Shown: piece by piece, positions 26,665 to 35,245 of the stretch
Position numbering within the stretch: position 1 is the stretch's first letter
How the letters are laid out: each line of letters starts with the position of its first letter
NCBI GenBank assembly: GCA_900754075.1
Contig: CAAEBN010000027.1
Location: 1-41,988, forward strand
Direction: 5' to 3'
Origin: an uncultured Collinsella sp.
Lineage (GTDB): Bacteria > Actinomycetota > Coriobacteriia > Coriobacteriales > Coriobacteriaceae
DNA: 41,988 nucleotides
Notes under the pieces: generated by a model
Told to the model about the DNA's origin: nothing
The model's database searches: none
The model's input: only the letters and a program-made list of their open reading frames with translations
Position numbers and translations under genes: made by a program

Positions 26665-26706
26665 CAAGAAATAAAAAGGCAGGTAGATATAAGTATCTAC
26701 CTGCCT
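26665..26706 (-). terminator. Rho-independent terminator of tmRNA
   Basis: On the minus strand AGGCAGGTAGATA pairs perfectly with TATCTACCTGCCT (arms 26694-26706 and 26677-26689), followed by TTTTATTTCTTG. It starts 9 bases past the tmRNA 3' end. Confidence 0.93.
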
Positions 26707-26714
26707 GTAACTAT

Positions 26715-27078
26715 TGGTGGAGGCGCGGAGAATCGAACTCCGGTCCACGAAAGCCCCCTGATTGGCATCTCCAAGCTCAGTCGCTGGTTTTGTCTCGGAC
26801 GCTTTGCGCGCAGCGACACGCTCGCGGCGTCCTAACCGGTTCGGTCTTAGCCTGCGCCATACCGATTACGTTCGCAGGAGCATTCCCCTAAAATGACGTC
26901 GCGCCGGTGTCGGGGAAATCACCGGGTTGACGCGCCGCTATAAACTAAGCAGCGAGAGCCATAGGCTCAAAAGAAGAGTTGTTGTCAATTCAATTTGACG
27001 GTACCCCTGTTTAACGAGGCGAGGAGACCTCGGCTTGCTTCCTCTCTCAGAGCTATCGTGTCGAAACCAGTCGCCCCC
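26715..27078 (-). ncRNA. ssrA: tmRNA (transfer-messenger RNA)
   Basis: A 364-base RNA that rescues stalled ribosomes. The 5' end GGGGGCGACTGGTTTCGACA and 3' end GGAGTTCGATTCTCCGCG plus CCTCCACCA form the tRNA-like domain; GGGGGCG pairs with CGCCTCC (one wobble) and CCA is encoded. The tag frame reads DNNSSFEPMALAA followed by TAG (codons around 26960-26998), with the usual hydrophobic Ala-Ala end recognised by proteases. The exact resume codon is uncertain. Pseudoknot-like GC stems fill the remainder. smpB is not in this window. Confidence 0.95.
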
Positions 27079-27315
27079 GAATGTCGGGAAAGTCTGGATG
27101 GCATTGGGCACGAGCACCCAACAACCGTCGACTTTTCAAGGAACATGCGGGGCGAGCCCCGCTTGTGGAGTGTTATCTTACCACGTTCTGAAAGCGGACA
27201 GCTGTTCTATGCACGAGCTGTGAAGACCCCAATGTGCGCTGCACTTCGCACTTTTGCTACCGATCGTGTCACGTATATTTTCGCCAAGCACAATTGACCC
27301 GTCGAAAGGACCGTT

Positions 27316-27750
27316 ATGGATACCAAGCAGCAACTCGTCAATGCCCTCGCAGGCCTGGGCTCAACCATTACCGAAGCTATGGATGTCATCGAAGGCTTTG
27401 TCCCCTGCGGACATCCCGCCCTCACAGTATCGAACGCACTCGTCGCGCTGGACGCCGACGATGATGTTGCTCTCGCCCAGCAGCTCGAGACCGTCGAGAG
27501 CTTTATCGACCACGTGAGTGAGAACCGCGGCGTGTCCGCCTACCACGGCATCGAGGTCGAGCTCGCGGGTCCCAAAGCCGACTTGCTCGCAGCAATCCGC
27601 GAGGTAGGCGCCCTCATGCAGACCACAGGCGTCAAGAACACCCAGGTCAACGAGTGGGTCTACCGCAGTCTGGCAGCACTCGACAGCTCCGACGAAAAGG
27701 CAGCCGAGCAGCTCGCAGAAAGTCCCGCCATTAAGGCCGAGCTTTTGTAA
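27316..27750 (+). CDS. Hypothetical 144-residue acidic protein
   Basis: I do not recognise this family. It is a soluble, acidic, mainly helical protein with no signal peptide, no membrane segment and a single cysteine (VPCGHPAL, near residue 31). AAAGGA lies 6 bases before the ATG, codon use is like that of neighbouring real genes, and nothing plausible lies opposite, so I regard it as genuine. TATATT at 27274-27279 may be its -10. The region from tmRNA (27079) to the gene otherwise shows only a GCGGGGC/GCCCCGC hairpin near 27146-27163. The downstream GCGGGCC/GGCCCGC hairpin near 27763-27788 has no T tail. Confidence 0.7.
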   Translation: MDTKQQLVNALAGLGSTITEAMDVIEGFVPCGHPALTVSNALVALDADDDVALAQQLETVESFIDHVSENRGVSAYHGIEVELAGPKADLLAAIREVGALMQTTGVKNTQVNEWVYRSLAALDSSDEKAAEQLAESPAIKAELL

Positions 27751-27808
27751 ATAGAAGACGCGGGCCCCTTGGCGCATCGTCGTCCATGAGGCCCGCAAAC
27801 AGTTCGCG

Positions 27809-28324
27809 TCAACCGATAGCCGCGCCGCCGCGTTCGGCCAAAGCAAGAATCGGCATCATTTGACGAGGTGTCTTTGCTGCAAGATCGGCATGTTCGAGCA
27901 GTTTGCGATCGTTGGTCACCAAGTAATCGACCTGCGCGCGCTTGCACGCGGCGAGTACCAAGTTGTCCTCGTAATCGCGATGGAGCGACAGATATTTGTC
28001 GGCTAGCCACAGATCGGATGCATCAGCGCCCACGGCCATAGCGTTTTCGGTCATATTCCGAACAAACGCCAGCGCCGCATCGCCAATCGCGCGGGCAGAA
28101 GCCTCGTCGAGCGCTCCCCCGCTGGCAAGAACGCTACGCTTTAGCTCGTGTTGGACAACGTACAGTACGTCCTTAGCGATATGCACCGGGAAGAACAGCA
28201 ACGCCCCCGTCTCCGCCGCCTGCCCAATAAACGCACGCGCAGCAAGCGACTCGGCATGGTCAACGCAAAACGAATCAACCCACACATTCGCATCCACCAT
28301 GATTTTAAGAGGGGCTTCGCTCAC
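27809..28324 (-). CDS. PIN-domain toxin (VapC-like ribonuclease)
   Basis: A 171-residue protein with a PIN fold, normally a metal-dependent RNase. The first acidic residue lies in IMVDANVWVDSF (about 8-19), the later ones in YEDNLVLAACKRAQVDYLVTNDRKLL, which is the typical C-terminal PIN signature. GTG at 28324 was chosen: AAGGGGAT is about 7 bases upstream and the start overlaps the antitoxin stop by 4 bases (GTGA). An upstream extension of the frame would run through the antitoxin gene. With its partner it forms a type II toxin-antitoxin module. Its 171 residues exceed the usual VapC length (about 130). Confidence 0.85.
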   Translation of the reverse strand: MSEAPLKIMVDANVWVDSFCVDHAESLAARAFIGQAAETGALLFFPVHIAKDVLYVVQHELKRSVLASGGALDEASARAIGDAALAFVRNMTENAMAVGADASDLWLADKYLSLHRDYEDNLVLAACKRAQVDYLVTNDRKLLEHADLAAKTPRQMMPILALAERGGAAIG

Positions 28325-28674
28325 AGGATCATCCCCTTTTGGCGATAGCGCTCGTCCATGGCTTCGGAATAGATTGTGTCCCAATCGCGATCGTCGGATA
28401 CGGGCGACGTAGCGATGCCCAGGTCCGCGTAAAGCTGATCCGCCGCCGCCCATGATGCGGCAAACGGCGAGGTGGCACCAGCACTAGGCAGTTGGTCGTC
28501 AACGGCCGACAACACCTCTTCGCACGAACCGCCGCCCTGTGCAACCTTCGCTACGACCTTTTTGATAAGCTCGGGCAGCGAGGCGCCCGAAAGCCGCAAC
28601 ACTTCCTCCGCATGGTCCTTGACCTGACGATCAACGCGAACGTTCACCTGCGCCATGCCGCCAACAGCACCCAT
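28321..28674 (-). CDS. RelB/DinJ-like antitoxin
   Basis: A 117-residue protein whose first half, MAQVNVRVDRQVKDHAEEVL and the following LSGASLPELIKKVVAKVA, is a ribbon-helix-helix DNA-binding domain of RelB/DinJ type. The second half should wrap the PIN toxin; it ends DTIYSEAMDERYRQKGMIL. The start at 28674 has GGTGAGG upstream; the family domain begins 6 residues later (ATG at 28656), so that start is also possible. It lies upstream of the toxin and overlaps it by 4 bases. RelB-type antitoxins usually pair with RelE-type toxins; pairing with a PIN protein is less common. Confidence 0.82.
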   Translation of the reverse strand: MGAVGGMAQVNVRVDRQVKDHAEEVLRLSGASLPELIKKVVAKVAQGGGSCEEVLSAVDDQLPSAGATSPFAASWAAADQLYADLGIATSPVSDDRDWDTIYSEAMDERYRQKGMIL

Positions 28675-28704
28675 CTCAACCTCACCTTCGACTCCTGCTA
28701 TCTA

Positions 28705-28743
28705 TGCTAGCATCACTATATATTGCTGCTAGCACATGGTCAA
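28705..28743 (-). promoter_or_regulatory. Promoter and paired operator of the toxin-antitoxin operon
   Basis: On the minus strand TTGACC (28738-28743) and TATAGT (28715-28720) are spaced by 17 bp. Two identical 8-base palindromes TGCTAGCA lie at 28705-28712 and 28727-28734, centred 22 bp apart, one in the spacer and one just past the -10. This is the arrangement expected for autorepression by a ribbon-helix-helix antitoxin. Confidence 0.75.
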
Positions 28744-28744
28744 A

Positions 28745-28791
28745 CGCAAAAGACCTGCATTCTGGCGGATGCAACACCGTCCGAATGCAGG
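28745..28791 (-). terminator. Terminator of the metal ATPase gene
   Basis: On the minus strand CCTGCATTC (28783-28791 in reverse) pairs with GAATGCAGG (28754-28762) around an internal CGGACGG/CCG stem and is followed by TCTTTTGC. It lies 22 bases past the ATPase stop. Confidence 0.75.
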
Positions 28792-28812
28792 CCATAAACT
28801 CAAGCAAAAACG

Positions 28813-30888
28813 CTAACGCAGATACGCTTTCGCGTTGCCCAAGCTGTACGCAATCGTCGAGCCGTTGTGCAGCAGCGATGACGCTTGCGGGGTAATCGCG
28901 CCGGTAATGCCCAGTGCCAGGAGCGCCGAGTTGGTGAGCATCACCTTAGAATAGGAGCTCGTCAGACGATCAACGAGGCCCTGGCTCATGCGGCGCAGAC
29001 GCACGATCGCGGCAAGATCCGTATCGGTCAGGATGATATCGGCGACCTCCTTGGCGATGTCGCTTCCGCCACCCATGGCCAGACCCACGTCAGCCAAGCC
29101 GAGCGCCGGTGAGTCGTTGACGCCGTCGCCCACCATGGCAACATGGCGCCCCTCGCTCTTAATGCGCTCCACATAGGCGTACTTGTCCTCGGGCAGCAGC
29201 TCGGCCTTAAACTCGTCGACACCCGCCTCGCGCGCAATGCGCTCGGCTGTGCGCTCGGAGTCGCCCGTGAGCATAACGACATGCTTGACGCCCAGCGCAT
29301 GCAGGTCGGCGATAGCCTCACGGACCCCGGGCTTGAGCGGATCCTCGATACCGAGCACGCCGACGACCTTGCCATCGACCGCCAGATACAGCGGCGACAG
29401 GCCCTGCATCTGGAGCTCGATTTGCTCCTTGATGTCGGACTCAAGCTGCGCACCCTCGTCCTCAAATACAAAGTGTGCGGAACCGATGATGGCGCGACGC
29501 CCTTCAATGGACGAAGCGATGCCGTGCGCCACGATGTACTCGACGGCGGCATGGCGCTCGCGGTGCTCGAGCTCGCGCTCGCGTGCCGCATTGACCACGG
29601 CGCGTGCCACCGGATGCGGGAAATGCTCCTCCAAGCAAGCGGAAAGGCGCAGAATCTCATCCTCGCTCCAGCCATCGGTGGTGAGCACGCAGGCAAGACG
29701 CGGCTGTGCCTCGGTGAGCGTGCCGGTCTTATCAAACACGATGGTATCGGCCTTGGCAAACGACTCAAAGTACTTGGCGCCCTTGACCATCACGCCCATC
29801 TTGGCGGCATCGCTCATAGCGGTCATGACGGCAACGGAACCCGTGAGCTTGAGCGCGCACGAGTAGTCGACCATCAACGCCGCCGAGGTCTTGATAAGGC
29901 TGCGCGTGGTGAGCGCGACCAGGCCCGCAAGCAGGAAGTTCCACGGGACGATCTTGTTGGCGAGGTCCTCCATGTGCGACTGACCCTCGGACTTGAGCGA
30001 GTCGGCCGCCTGCACGAGCGAGACGATCGAGCGCAGCTTGGTCTGCGCCGTATTGGCGCGCACACGCACCAAGATGCTGCCGTCTTCCACGACGGTGCCG
30101 GCGAACACGTCGTCGCCCACGCTGCGCTCGACGGCCAGCGGCTCGCCGGTCAGGGTCGCTTGGTTGACCATGGCGCTTCCCTGCTCGACCACGCCGTCGA
30201 TACAAATGGACATGCCGGTGCGCACGGCTACCAAGTCGCCGGGCTCAAGCTCGGTGGCGGCAACGCTCACTTCGGTGTCGCCGACCACTTTTTGCGCCTT
30301 GTCGGGCACGTCGAGCAGCGAGTTGATAAGCTCGTTTTCGCTCATGGCGCGGGTGTAGTCCTCGAGCAGCTCGCCCACGTTGAGCAGGAACATCGTCTGG
30401 CCCGCGGTATCGACATCACGTTTGACAAACGAGATACCGATGGCCGAAGCGTCGAGCACGGGAACGGTCAGGCGCGGCTGCGAGAGCTCGTGGAGAGCGG
30501 CGCGCAAAAATGCCATGTAACCGGCCACAACAAACACCGCACGCAGAGGCGTCGGCAAGAACCAGCGACGTGCGTAATGGGCGCCGATGAGTGTCGCCAG
30601 GTCCATAACGAGTTTGTGCTTGCGCGGCTCGAGTTGCATCACGTAACCCGACTTGGCATCGGCGATGGCTTGAGCATCGAGTGCGCCCAAGGCGTCGAGC
30701 ACGCTCGCACGACACTGCTCGTCATATTCGAGCGCCATCTGGCCAATACGGCCATATACGCGCACTTTACGCACGCCGTCGATTTCGCCGCCAAGCTTAA
30801 GAAGTGCATCGAGATCGCTCTCTGGCACAGGACCCGCCAATTGAAGACGGGTCCTGCCGGGGATCTCGCTAATAATCGAGAATCTCAT
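28813..30888 (-). CDS. P1B-like heavy-metal P-type ATPase
   Basis: A 691-residue membrane cation pump. The N-terminus (1-80) is an HMA-like fold without the CxxC metal pair. TGEP is at 247-250, the phosphorylated D386 is in FDKTGTLT, HP is at 425-426, and the hinge is GDGVNDSPAL near 600. The membrane metal site reads DYSCALKLTG (341-350), with SC in place of the CPC of copper and zinc pumps. Such variants occur in CtpC-type ATPases, reported to move manganese or zinc; the metal here is inference. It lies 18 bases after a small single-span membrane protein and is probably cotranscribed with it. The ribosome site is weak. Confidence 0.88.
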   Translation of the reverse strand: MRFSIISEIPGRTRLQLAGPVPESDLDALLKLGGEIDGVRKVRVYGRIGQMALEYDEQCRASVLDALGALDAQAIADAKSGYVMQLEPRKHKLVMDLATLIGAHYARRWFLPTPLRAVFVVAGYMAFLRAALHELSQPRLTVPVLDASAIGISFVKRDVDTAGQTMFLLNVGELLEDYTRAMSENELINSLLDVPDKAQKVVGDTEVSVAATELEPGDLVAVRTGMSICIDGVVEQGSAMVNQATLTGEPLAVERSVGDDVFAGTVVEDGSILVRVRANTAQTKLRSIVSLVQAADSLKSEGQSHMEDLANKIVPWNFLLAGLVALTTRSLIKTSAALMVDYSCALKLTGSVAVMTAMSDAAKMGVMVKGAKYFESFAKADTIVFDKTGTLTEAQPRLACVLTTDGWSEDEILRLSACLEEHFPHPVARAVVNAARERELEHRERHAAVEYIVAHGIASSIEGRRAIIGSAHFVFEDEGAQLESDIKEQIELQMQGLSPLYLAVDGKVVGVLGIEDPLKPGVREAIADLHALGVKHVVMLTGDSERTAERIAREAGVDEFKAELLPEDKYAYVERIKSEGRHVAMVGDGVNDSPALGLADVGLAMGGGSDIAKEVADIILTDTDLAAIVRLRRMSQGLVDRLTSSYSKVMLTNSALLALGITGAITPQASSLLHNGSTIAYSLGNAKAYLR

Positions 30889-30906
30889 AGTTTGTGCCTG
30901 GGAGCG

Positions 30907-31152
30907 TTACTCGGCTGCCTCGTCAGCAGCGGCCTCGCTCTGGGTGATGTAGGCAGCCTCGGCAACCATGTCATCGACATTGGCCTTGGCCTGCTCGACC
31001 ATGTCCTGGTAGCAGTTCTTGACGCGCATACCGCACGCGATGCCCTGCACGCAGGCATTCTTTACCGGAGCGCTGGTGAGCAGCTTGATGCCGGCCGTAC
31101 CAAGCAGAAAACCGCCACCGACAAGCAGGGTGTTAAACGTCGACTTCTTCAT
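30907..31152 (-). CDS. Small membrane-anchored partner of the metal ATPase (DUF6110/PacL-like)
   Basis: An 81-residue protein with one N-terminal membrane helix (about 6-22, FNTLLVGGGFLLGTAGI), then a conserved-looking APVKNACVQGIACGMRVKNCY and an Ala/Glu-rich tail. It resembles the small proteins next to CtpC-type ATPases, such as the mycobacterial PacL proteins (DUF1490), which scaffold the pump. The C-terminal Asp/His metal-binding motif of PacL1 is absent; instead three cysteines lie in the middle. AAGGAGA is 7 bases upstream. The start at 31152 was preferred over an ATG 11 codons earlier that lacks a ribosome site. Confidence 0.75.
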   Translation of the reverse strand: MKKSTFNTLLVGGGFLLGTAGIKLLTSAPVKNACVQGIACGMRVKNCYQDMVEQAKANVDDMVAEAAYITQSEAAADEAAE

Positions 31153-31373
31153 GTTGCTTCTCCTTTTGCCGCACAAGCGCGGCATGGTGCCTTAGCACCC
31201 GAGTTCATTAGTTTGCTCGAGCACGCTTTTGAGAACAGTTTAGTATAACTATTTGGTCAACAATGGCTAACTTTTTGAAAACATGCGGTCCAGACCGCCC
31301 GGTACTCGGCGGTTCACTCACCACGATGCAAATCCGCACCCCCACGTGTATCCGCCCCCGCCCTTGCGAATCA

Positions 31374-31551
31374 AAGGTGAATACTTTTCTGCGAAGTGAA
31401 CGAGTCAAATCGAACCCCTGAAACATCCGCATTTTTCGCCAACAAAACCGCGGGAAAAACTTGGCAAAACCGCAGGAAACCAGCTCCTAAAAGTGTCGAT
31501 GCTCCGAGGGTCCAAATAAGGTCGTTCACTTCGCGGAAAAGTATTCACCTT
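31374..31551. repeat. 178-bp MITE-like element with 30-bp inverted ends
   Basis: The left arm AAGGTGAATACTTTTCTGCG plus 10 more bases (31374-31403) is the reverse complement of 31522-31551 with one mismatch. The 118-bp interior has no coding capacity. Size and structure fit a miniature inverted-repeat element. No transposase with matching ends occurs in the window. Confidence 0.75.
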
Positions 31552-31569
31552 CGATTTCCACCTCCCCAC

Positions 31570-31602
31570 AATGTGACAAAGGGACTGTCCCTTTGTCACA
31601 TT
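31570..31602. repeat. 33-bp perfect palindrome containing GGGACTGTCCC
   Basis: The 16-base arm AATGTGACAAAGGGAC (31570-31585) pairs exactly with 31587-31602 around one base. It is followed by a partial third copy, AGGGACAGTCCCTTTGCCACA, ending near the stop of the ABC gene. A looser relative is at 40330-40364. There is no T tail, so it is not a standard terminator, though it sits where the transporter operon should end. Confidence 0.8.
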
Positions 31603-31626
31603 AGGGACAGTCCCTTTGCCACAGTC

Positions 31627-33384
31627 CTACAGCTGCCAGGCAGCCGCTTCCTTTTGCAGCGCAACCATGCGGGCGAATTCTCCACCTGCCGCCTTGAGCT
31701 GCGCCGGAGTGCCCTGCTCGGCAACCACGCCATCCTTGAGCACGACGATCTTGTCGGCATTTTCCACCGTGCGCATACGGTGAGCAATCACGATAACCGT
31801 CTTACCTGCGAGCAGACGGGAGAGTGCCTGCTGTACCACGGTCTCGTTCTCCACGTCCAAGCTCGCCGTCGCCTCGTCCAACAGCACGATGGGCGCATCT
31901 TTGAGCAGCGCGCGGGCGATAGAGATGCGCTGGCGCTCACCGCCGGACAGCTTGGAGCCGTTCTCGCCGATCATGGTGTCGTAGCCCTGCGGCATGCGGC
32001 TCACAAACTCGTCGCAGTTGGCGGCACGCGCAGCCGCAAGCACTTCCTCATCGGTGGCATCACGACGCCCGAGGCGGACATTTCCCATCACTGTGTCGTC
32101 AAAGAGCAGCACGTCTTGGAACACAATGGCGTAATCGCGCAGCAGCACCTCGGGATCGACGCTCGCAACATCCACGCCACCCACGGTGACCGTGCCTTCG
32201 GTAGCATCCCAAAAGCGCGCGGCCAGGCGGCTCACCGTAGACTTACCGGAACCCGAAGGACCGACCAGCGCCGTAACTTCGCCTTCCTTGGCGGTAAAGC
32301 TCACATCGGTAAGAACTTTCTCGCCGGCGCGGCCGTCCTCGCCCGCACCATAGCCAAATGCCACATGATCGAACACCACATCGTGGCCCACGGGCTCAAA
32401 TTTCTCGCTGCCCCGCGCCACAGGCTCTTCCATGATGGAACGCATGCGCTTGGCAGACGACTCGGCGACAAACAGCTCGGACACTAACATTAACGCCTGG
32501 TCAAAGGGTGCATAGATACGGCTCACCATAAGCAGGAAGGCAAACATCACCAAAAAGTCGACCTGCCCGGAGGCGACCATCGTAGCGCCCGTGACCAGCG
32601 TGGTAGCAATTCCCAAGCGTAGAATGGAGAAGGCGGAGTTGACCAGAAGCCCGTTGACGAGCTCGCCCTTGGTGGTCTCGCGCTCCTCGGCATCGATCAC
32701 GACGTTGAGTCCCTCAAGATAATGGGCCTCCTGGTTGGTGGCACGGATCTCGCGAACGCAGTCGAGTGTCTCTTGAATCGCCTCGGTAACCTTGACCTTC
32801 TCGGCGCGCACGCGATCGAACACCGGGGTCATGGGGCCGCGTGTCAGATACAGCACGGCAAAGGCCACGGGAATGCTCCAAAACGCCGCAATCGCCAGCT
32901 GCCAGCAAAAGAACAGCGACGACACGAACACAATGGCACTTGCGATGATGGCGCCCCAGAGTTCTCCCAGCACGTGGCTGTAGGCATGCTCCATGACCTG
33001 GACGTCACCCATGATGGTCTCGGTTAAATCGGCCAGATCACGACGACCAAAAAACGACAGCGGCAGTTTGCGCAAGCGCTCGGCGATCTCCATACGCTGC
33101 TTGCCGCACTCCTCGTAAAAGATGCAGTAGGTGTAGTAATACTGCTGCCAGTTAGAGGCAAAGAGCAACACGAAAAAGATCAGGAGGCCGCCCGCGATCG
33201 GCAGGGCATCCGGCAGGTCGGCCCCGCTGGCGAGATGCTCGACAAAGCCGGCCATAACCAAGAATAGAAAGCCCATGCCGGCCATGGTAATAAGATTGGT
33301 GAGCGTGGTCCAGAAGATGCCGCGTTTTACGCCGGCAATGCCTTTATCGGATAGGAAATACTTCTTTTGGAATGAGGCGAACAT
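31627..33384 (-). CDS. ABC transporter, fused permease-ATPase (second subunit)
   Basis: A 585-residue half-transporter with an exporter-type membrane domain (about 1-310, six helices) and a nucleotide-binding domain. Walker A is LVGPSGSGKST, the signature is LSGGERQRISIARA, and Walker B is IVLLDEATASLD. It starts immediately after the stop of its partner, with no bases between, so the two are translationally coupled and very probably form a heterodimer. Such AraC-regulated pairs resemble YbtPQ/IrtAB, which use the exporter fold for siderophore uptake; the substrate here is not known. It ends next to a 33-bp palindrome. Confidence 0.93.
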   Translation of the reverse strand: MFASFQKKYFLSDKGIAGVKRGIFWTTLTNLITMAGMGFLFLVMAGFVEHLASGADLPDALPIAGGLLIFFVLLFASNWQQYYYTYCIFYEECGKQRMEIAERLRKLPLSFFGRRDLADLTETIMGDVQVMEHAYSHVLGELWGAIIASAIVFVSSLFFCWQLAIAAFWSIPVAFAVLYLTRGPMTPVFDRVRAEKVKVTEAIQETLDCVREIRATNQEAHYLEGLNVVIDAEERETTKGELVNGLLVNSAFSILRLGIATTLVTGATMVASGQVDFLVMFAFLLMVSRIYAPFDQALMLVSELFVAESSAKRMRSIMEEPVARGSEKFEPVGHDVVFDHVAFGYGAGEDGRAGEKVLTDVSFTAKEGEVTALVGPSGSGKSTVSRLAARFWDATEGTVTVGGVDVASVDPEVLLRDYAIVFQDVLLFDDTVMGNVRLGRRDATDEEVLAAARAANCDEFVSRMPQGYDTMIGENGSKLSGGERQRISIARALLKDAPIVLLDEATASLDVENETVVQQALSRLLAGKTVIVIAHRMRTVENADKIVVLKDGVVAEQGTPAQLKAAGGEFARMVALQKEAAAWQL

Positions 33385-35211
33385 CTAGGCCTCGCCTCCC
33401 TTCGCGACGGCGGTATCCGCGGTCGTAGCAGTAATCTTCCAACTCGCGGCCTGCTCGTACTCGGCCCACATCTTGGCATACAGGCCATTTTGGGACAGCA
33501 ACTCGGCATGGGTACCCGACTCCTGCACGCTGCCCTGGTTGAGCACCACGATTTGGTCTGCGCCCACCACGGTCGAAAGCCGGTGCGCAATCATAATGAC
33601 CGTGCGACCCGCCGCCAGCTTGCTAAAGGCGCGCTGGATGAGCGCCTCGTTCTCGGGGTCGGCAAACGCCGTGGCCTCATCGAGCACCACGATAGGCGCG
33701 TCTTTAAGGATCGCGCGGGCGAGTGCCACGCGCTGGACCTCGCCGCCCGAAAGATATGCTCCGCCGGCGCCGAGCATGGTGTTGATGCCCTGTGGGAGTT
33801 TGGCCACAATGTCGTCGCACTGAGCTGCGGAGAGGGCCGCACGTACTTCGTCGTCAGTGGCCGTGGGCTTGGAGGCGCGCACGTTATCGGCAAGTGTTTG
33901 CCGGAACAGCTGGTTGGTCTGGAACACGAAGGCGACCTGGTCCATAAGCTCGTGTGGATCCATATCGCGAACGTCCACACCGCCTACGAGTACTCGACCC
34001 GAGGAAACATCCCAAAAACGCGGGATCAGGCTTGCACAGGTTGACTTACCGCCACCCGAAGGACCCACCAGGGCGAGGGTGCTCCCCGCGGAAACGCTAA
34101 AACTCACATGCTTGACGGCAGGCGCTTCGGCTCCCTCATAGGTAAAGCTCACATCCTCAAATCGCACGTCGTTGCCGACAGGGTGCTTGGGTTGGGCGGG
34201 CACGGAGAGCTGCTTGGAATCCATGACGCTTCGGATGCGAGCCAGCGAATCGGCACTCATCTGAAATGCCTCGCCCGCAAACATGAGCTTGTACATGGCC
34301 GTCGGTACCACGGCCGAAAATATCGCGTAAAACGTGAAGTTGGCCATAAAATGCGCGAAGTCCGTCTCGCCCGGCGCCAACAGCAACGCCACGGGCAACA
34401 GGAATGCCACAAGACCATTAAGCGCGGTAAGGTTGAGCACCTGCGGACCTCGACAGAACGTGCCCGAATAGTTTTGTGCCATATCGGCGTATTCGGCAAT
34501 CGCATCGTGGAAGGCCTTAAAGGAGTAGACCGTCTGCTGAAACACCTTGACCACGGGAATACCGCGTACGTATTCGGTGCCGGTCTTGTTCATCTTGACC
34601 AGCGCTCCCATGTAGGCCTTCATGAACTCGGCGCCCTTGCCGCCCATCATGGCGGCCATGGCACCAAACGAAACGACGACCGAGATAAGGCATGCCGCCC
34701 CCAAACGCCAATCGAGGGCGAAAAGCAGCACGAGCAGGCCTGCGACCATGGCGATGGCGCCGGCGATATCGGGCAGCATGTGCGCAAGCAGGGTCTCGGT
34801 GGAGGCGGCACATCCGTCTACAATACGGCGCAGCTCACCGGTGGCATGCATGTCAAAGTAGCCAAGCGGCAGCTTAAGCAGGTGCTCGCTCGCAGTCTTG
34901 CGGATATTGGACGCGCAGCGAAACGCAGACAGGTGCGTGCACATGAGCCCCACGAAATACACTACGATGCTTGCCAGGGCAAAACCAACGGCCCACCAGC
35001 CATATATCGCGATATCGGCGGCTTCGCTCCAGTTAGGCGCCACAGCGATCAGGTCTCGCGCGACAAACCAGATGCACACGTACGGGCCAAAGCCCAGCAG
35101 CTGCGAGAGCGCCGAGAGCGCCATGCCCAAATACGTTAGGAATTTGCGGTCGCCGGCGTACGCAAGCAGCTCGCCGATGCCCCCGCCTTCCCTTTTTGAT
35201 CCCTTTGCCAT
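33385..35211 (-). CDS. ABC transporter, fused permease-ATPase (first subunit)
   Basis: A 608-residue half-transporter with the same layout: exporter-type membrane domain (about 20-320), then the ATPase with Walker A LVGPSGGGKST, signature LSGGEVQRVALARA and Walker B IVVLDEATAFADPENE. The residue after the Walker B Glu region reads AFAD, while the partner has ASLD; slight asymmetry between subunits is common in heterodimers. AAAGGAA lies 6 bases before the start. It is divergently transcribed from an AraC-type regulator across a 114-bp region with an inverted repeat. The likely role is transport of an iron chelate or small peptide/lipid (inference). Confidence 0.93.
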   Translation of the reverse strand: MAKGSKREGGGIGELLAYAGDRKFLTYLGMALSALSQLLGFGPYVCIWFVARDLIAVAPNWSEAADIAIYGWWAVGFALASIVVYFVGLMCTHLSAFRCASNIRKTASEHLLKLPLGYFDMHATGELRRIVDGCAASTETLLAHMLPDIAGAIAMVAGLLVLLFALDWRLGAACLISVVVSFGAMAAMMGGKGAEFMKAYMGALVKMNKTGTEYVRGIPVVKVFQQTVYSFKAFHDAIAEYADMAQNYSGTFCRGPQVLNLTALNGLVAFLLPVALLLAPGETDFAHFMANFTFYAIFSAVVPTAMYKLMFAGEAFQMSADSLARIRSVMDSKQLSVPAQPKHPVGNDVRFEDVSFTYEGAEAPAVKHVSFSVSAGSTLALVGPSGGGKSTCASLIPRFWDVSSGRVLVGGVDVRDMDPHELMDQVAFVFQTNQLFRQTLADNVRASKPTATDDEVRAALSAAQCDDIVAKLPQGINTMLGAGGAYLSGGEVQRVALARAILKDAPIVVLDEATAFADPENEALIQRAFSKLAAGRTVIMIAHRLSTVVGADQIVVLNQGSVQESGTHAELLSQNGLYAKMWAEYEQAASWKITATTADTAVAKGGEA

Positions 35212-35245
35212 GAGATTCCTTTCTAACGGCTTGAGAGTTAACCGT

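Larger units (their letters stand above)
31153..31626. other. 474-bp intergenic region with promoter and two repeat structures
   Basis: Upstream of the ATPase operon a -10 TATACT (31242-31247 in reverse) is embedded in the short palindrome TAGTATAACTA (31241-31251), a possible operator for a metal-responsive repressor. Farther on are a 178-bp inverted-repeat element (31374-31551) and a 33-bp palindrome (31570-31602). No gene is supported. Confidence 0.45.

Noticed and set aside
29143..31248. 701-codon open frame opposite the metal ATPase
   Set aside because: Same shadow effect; it also runs across the small partner gene and has no ribosome site.
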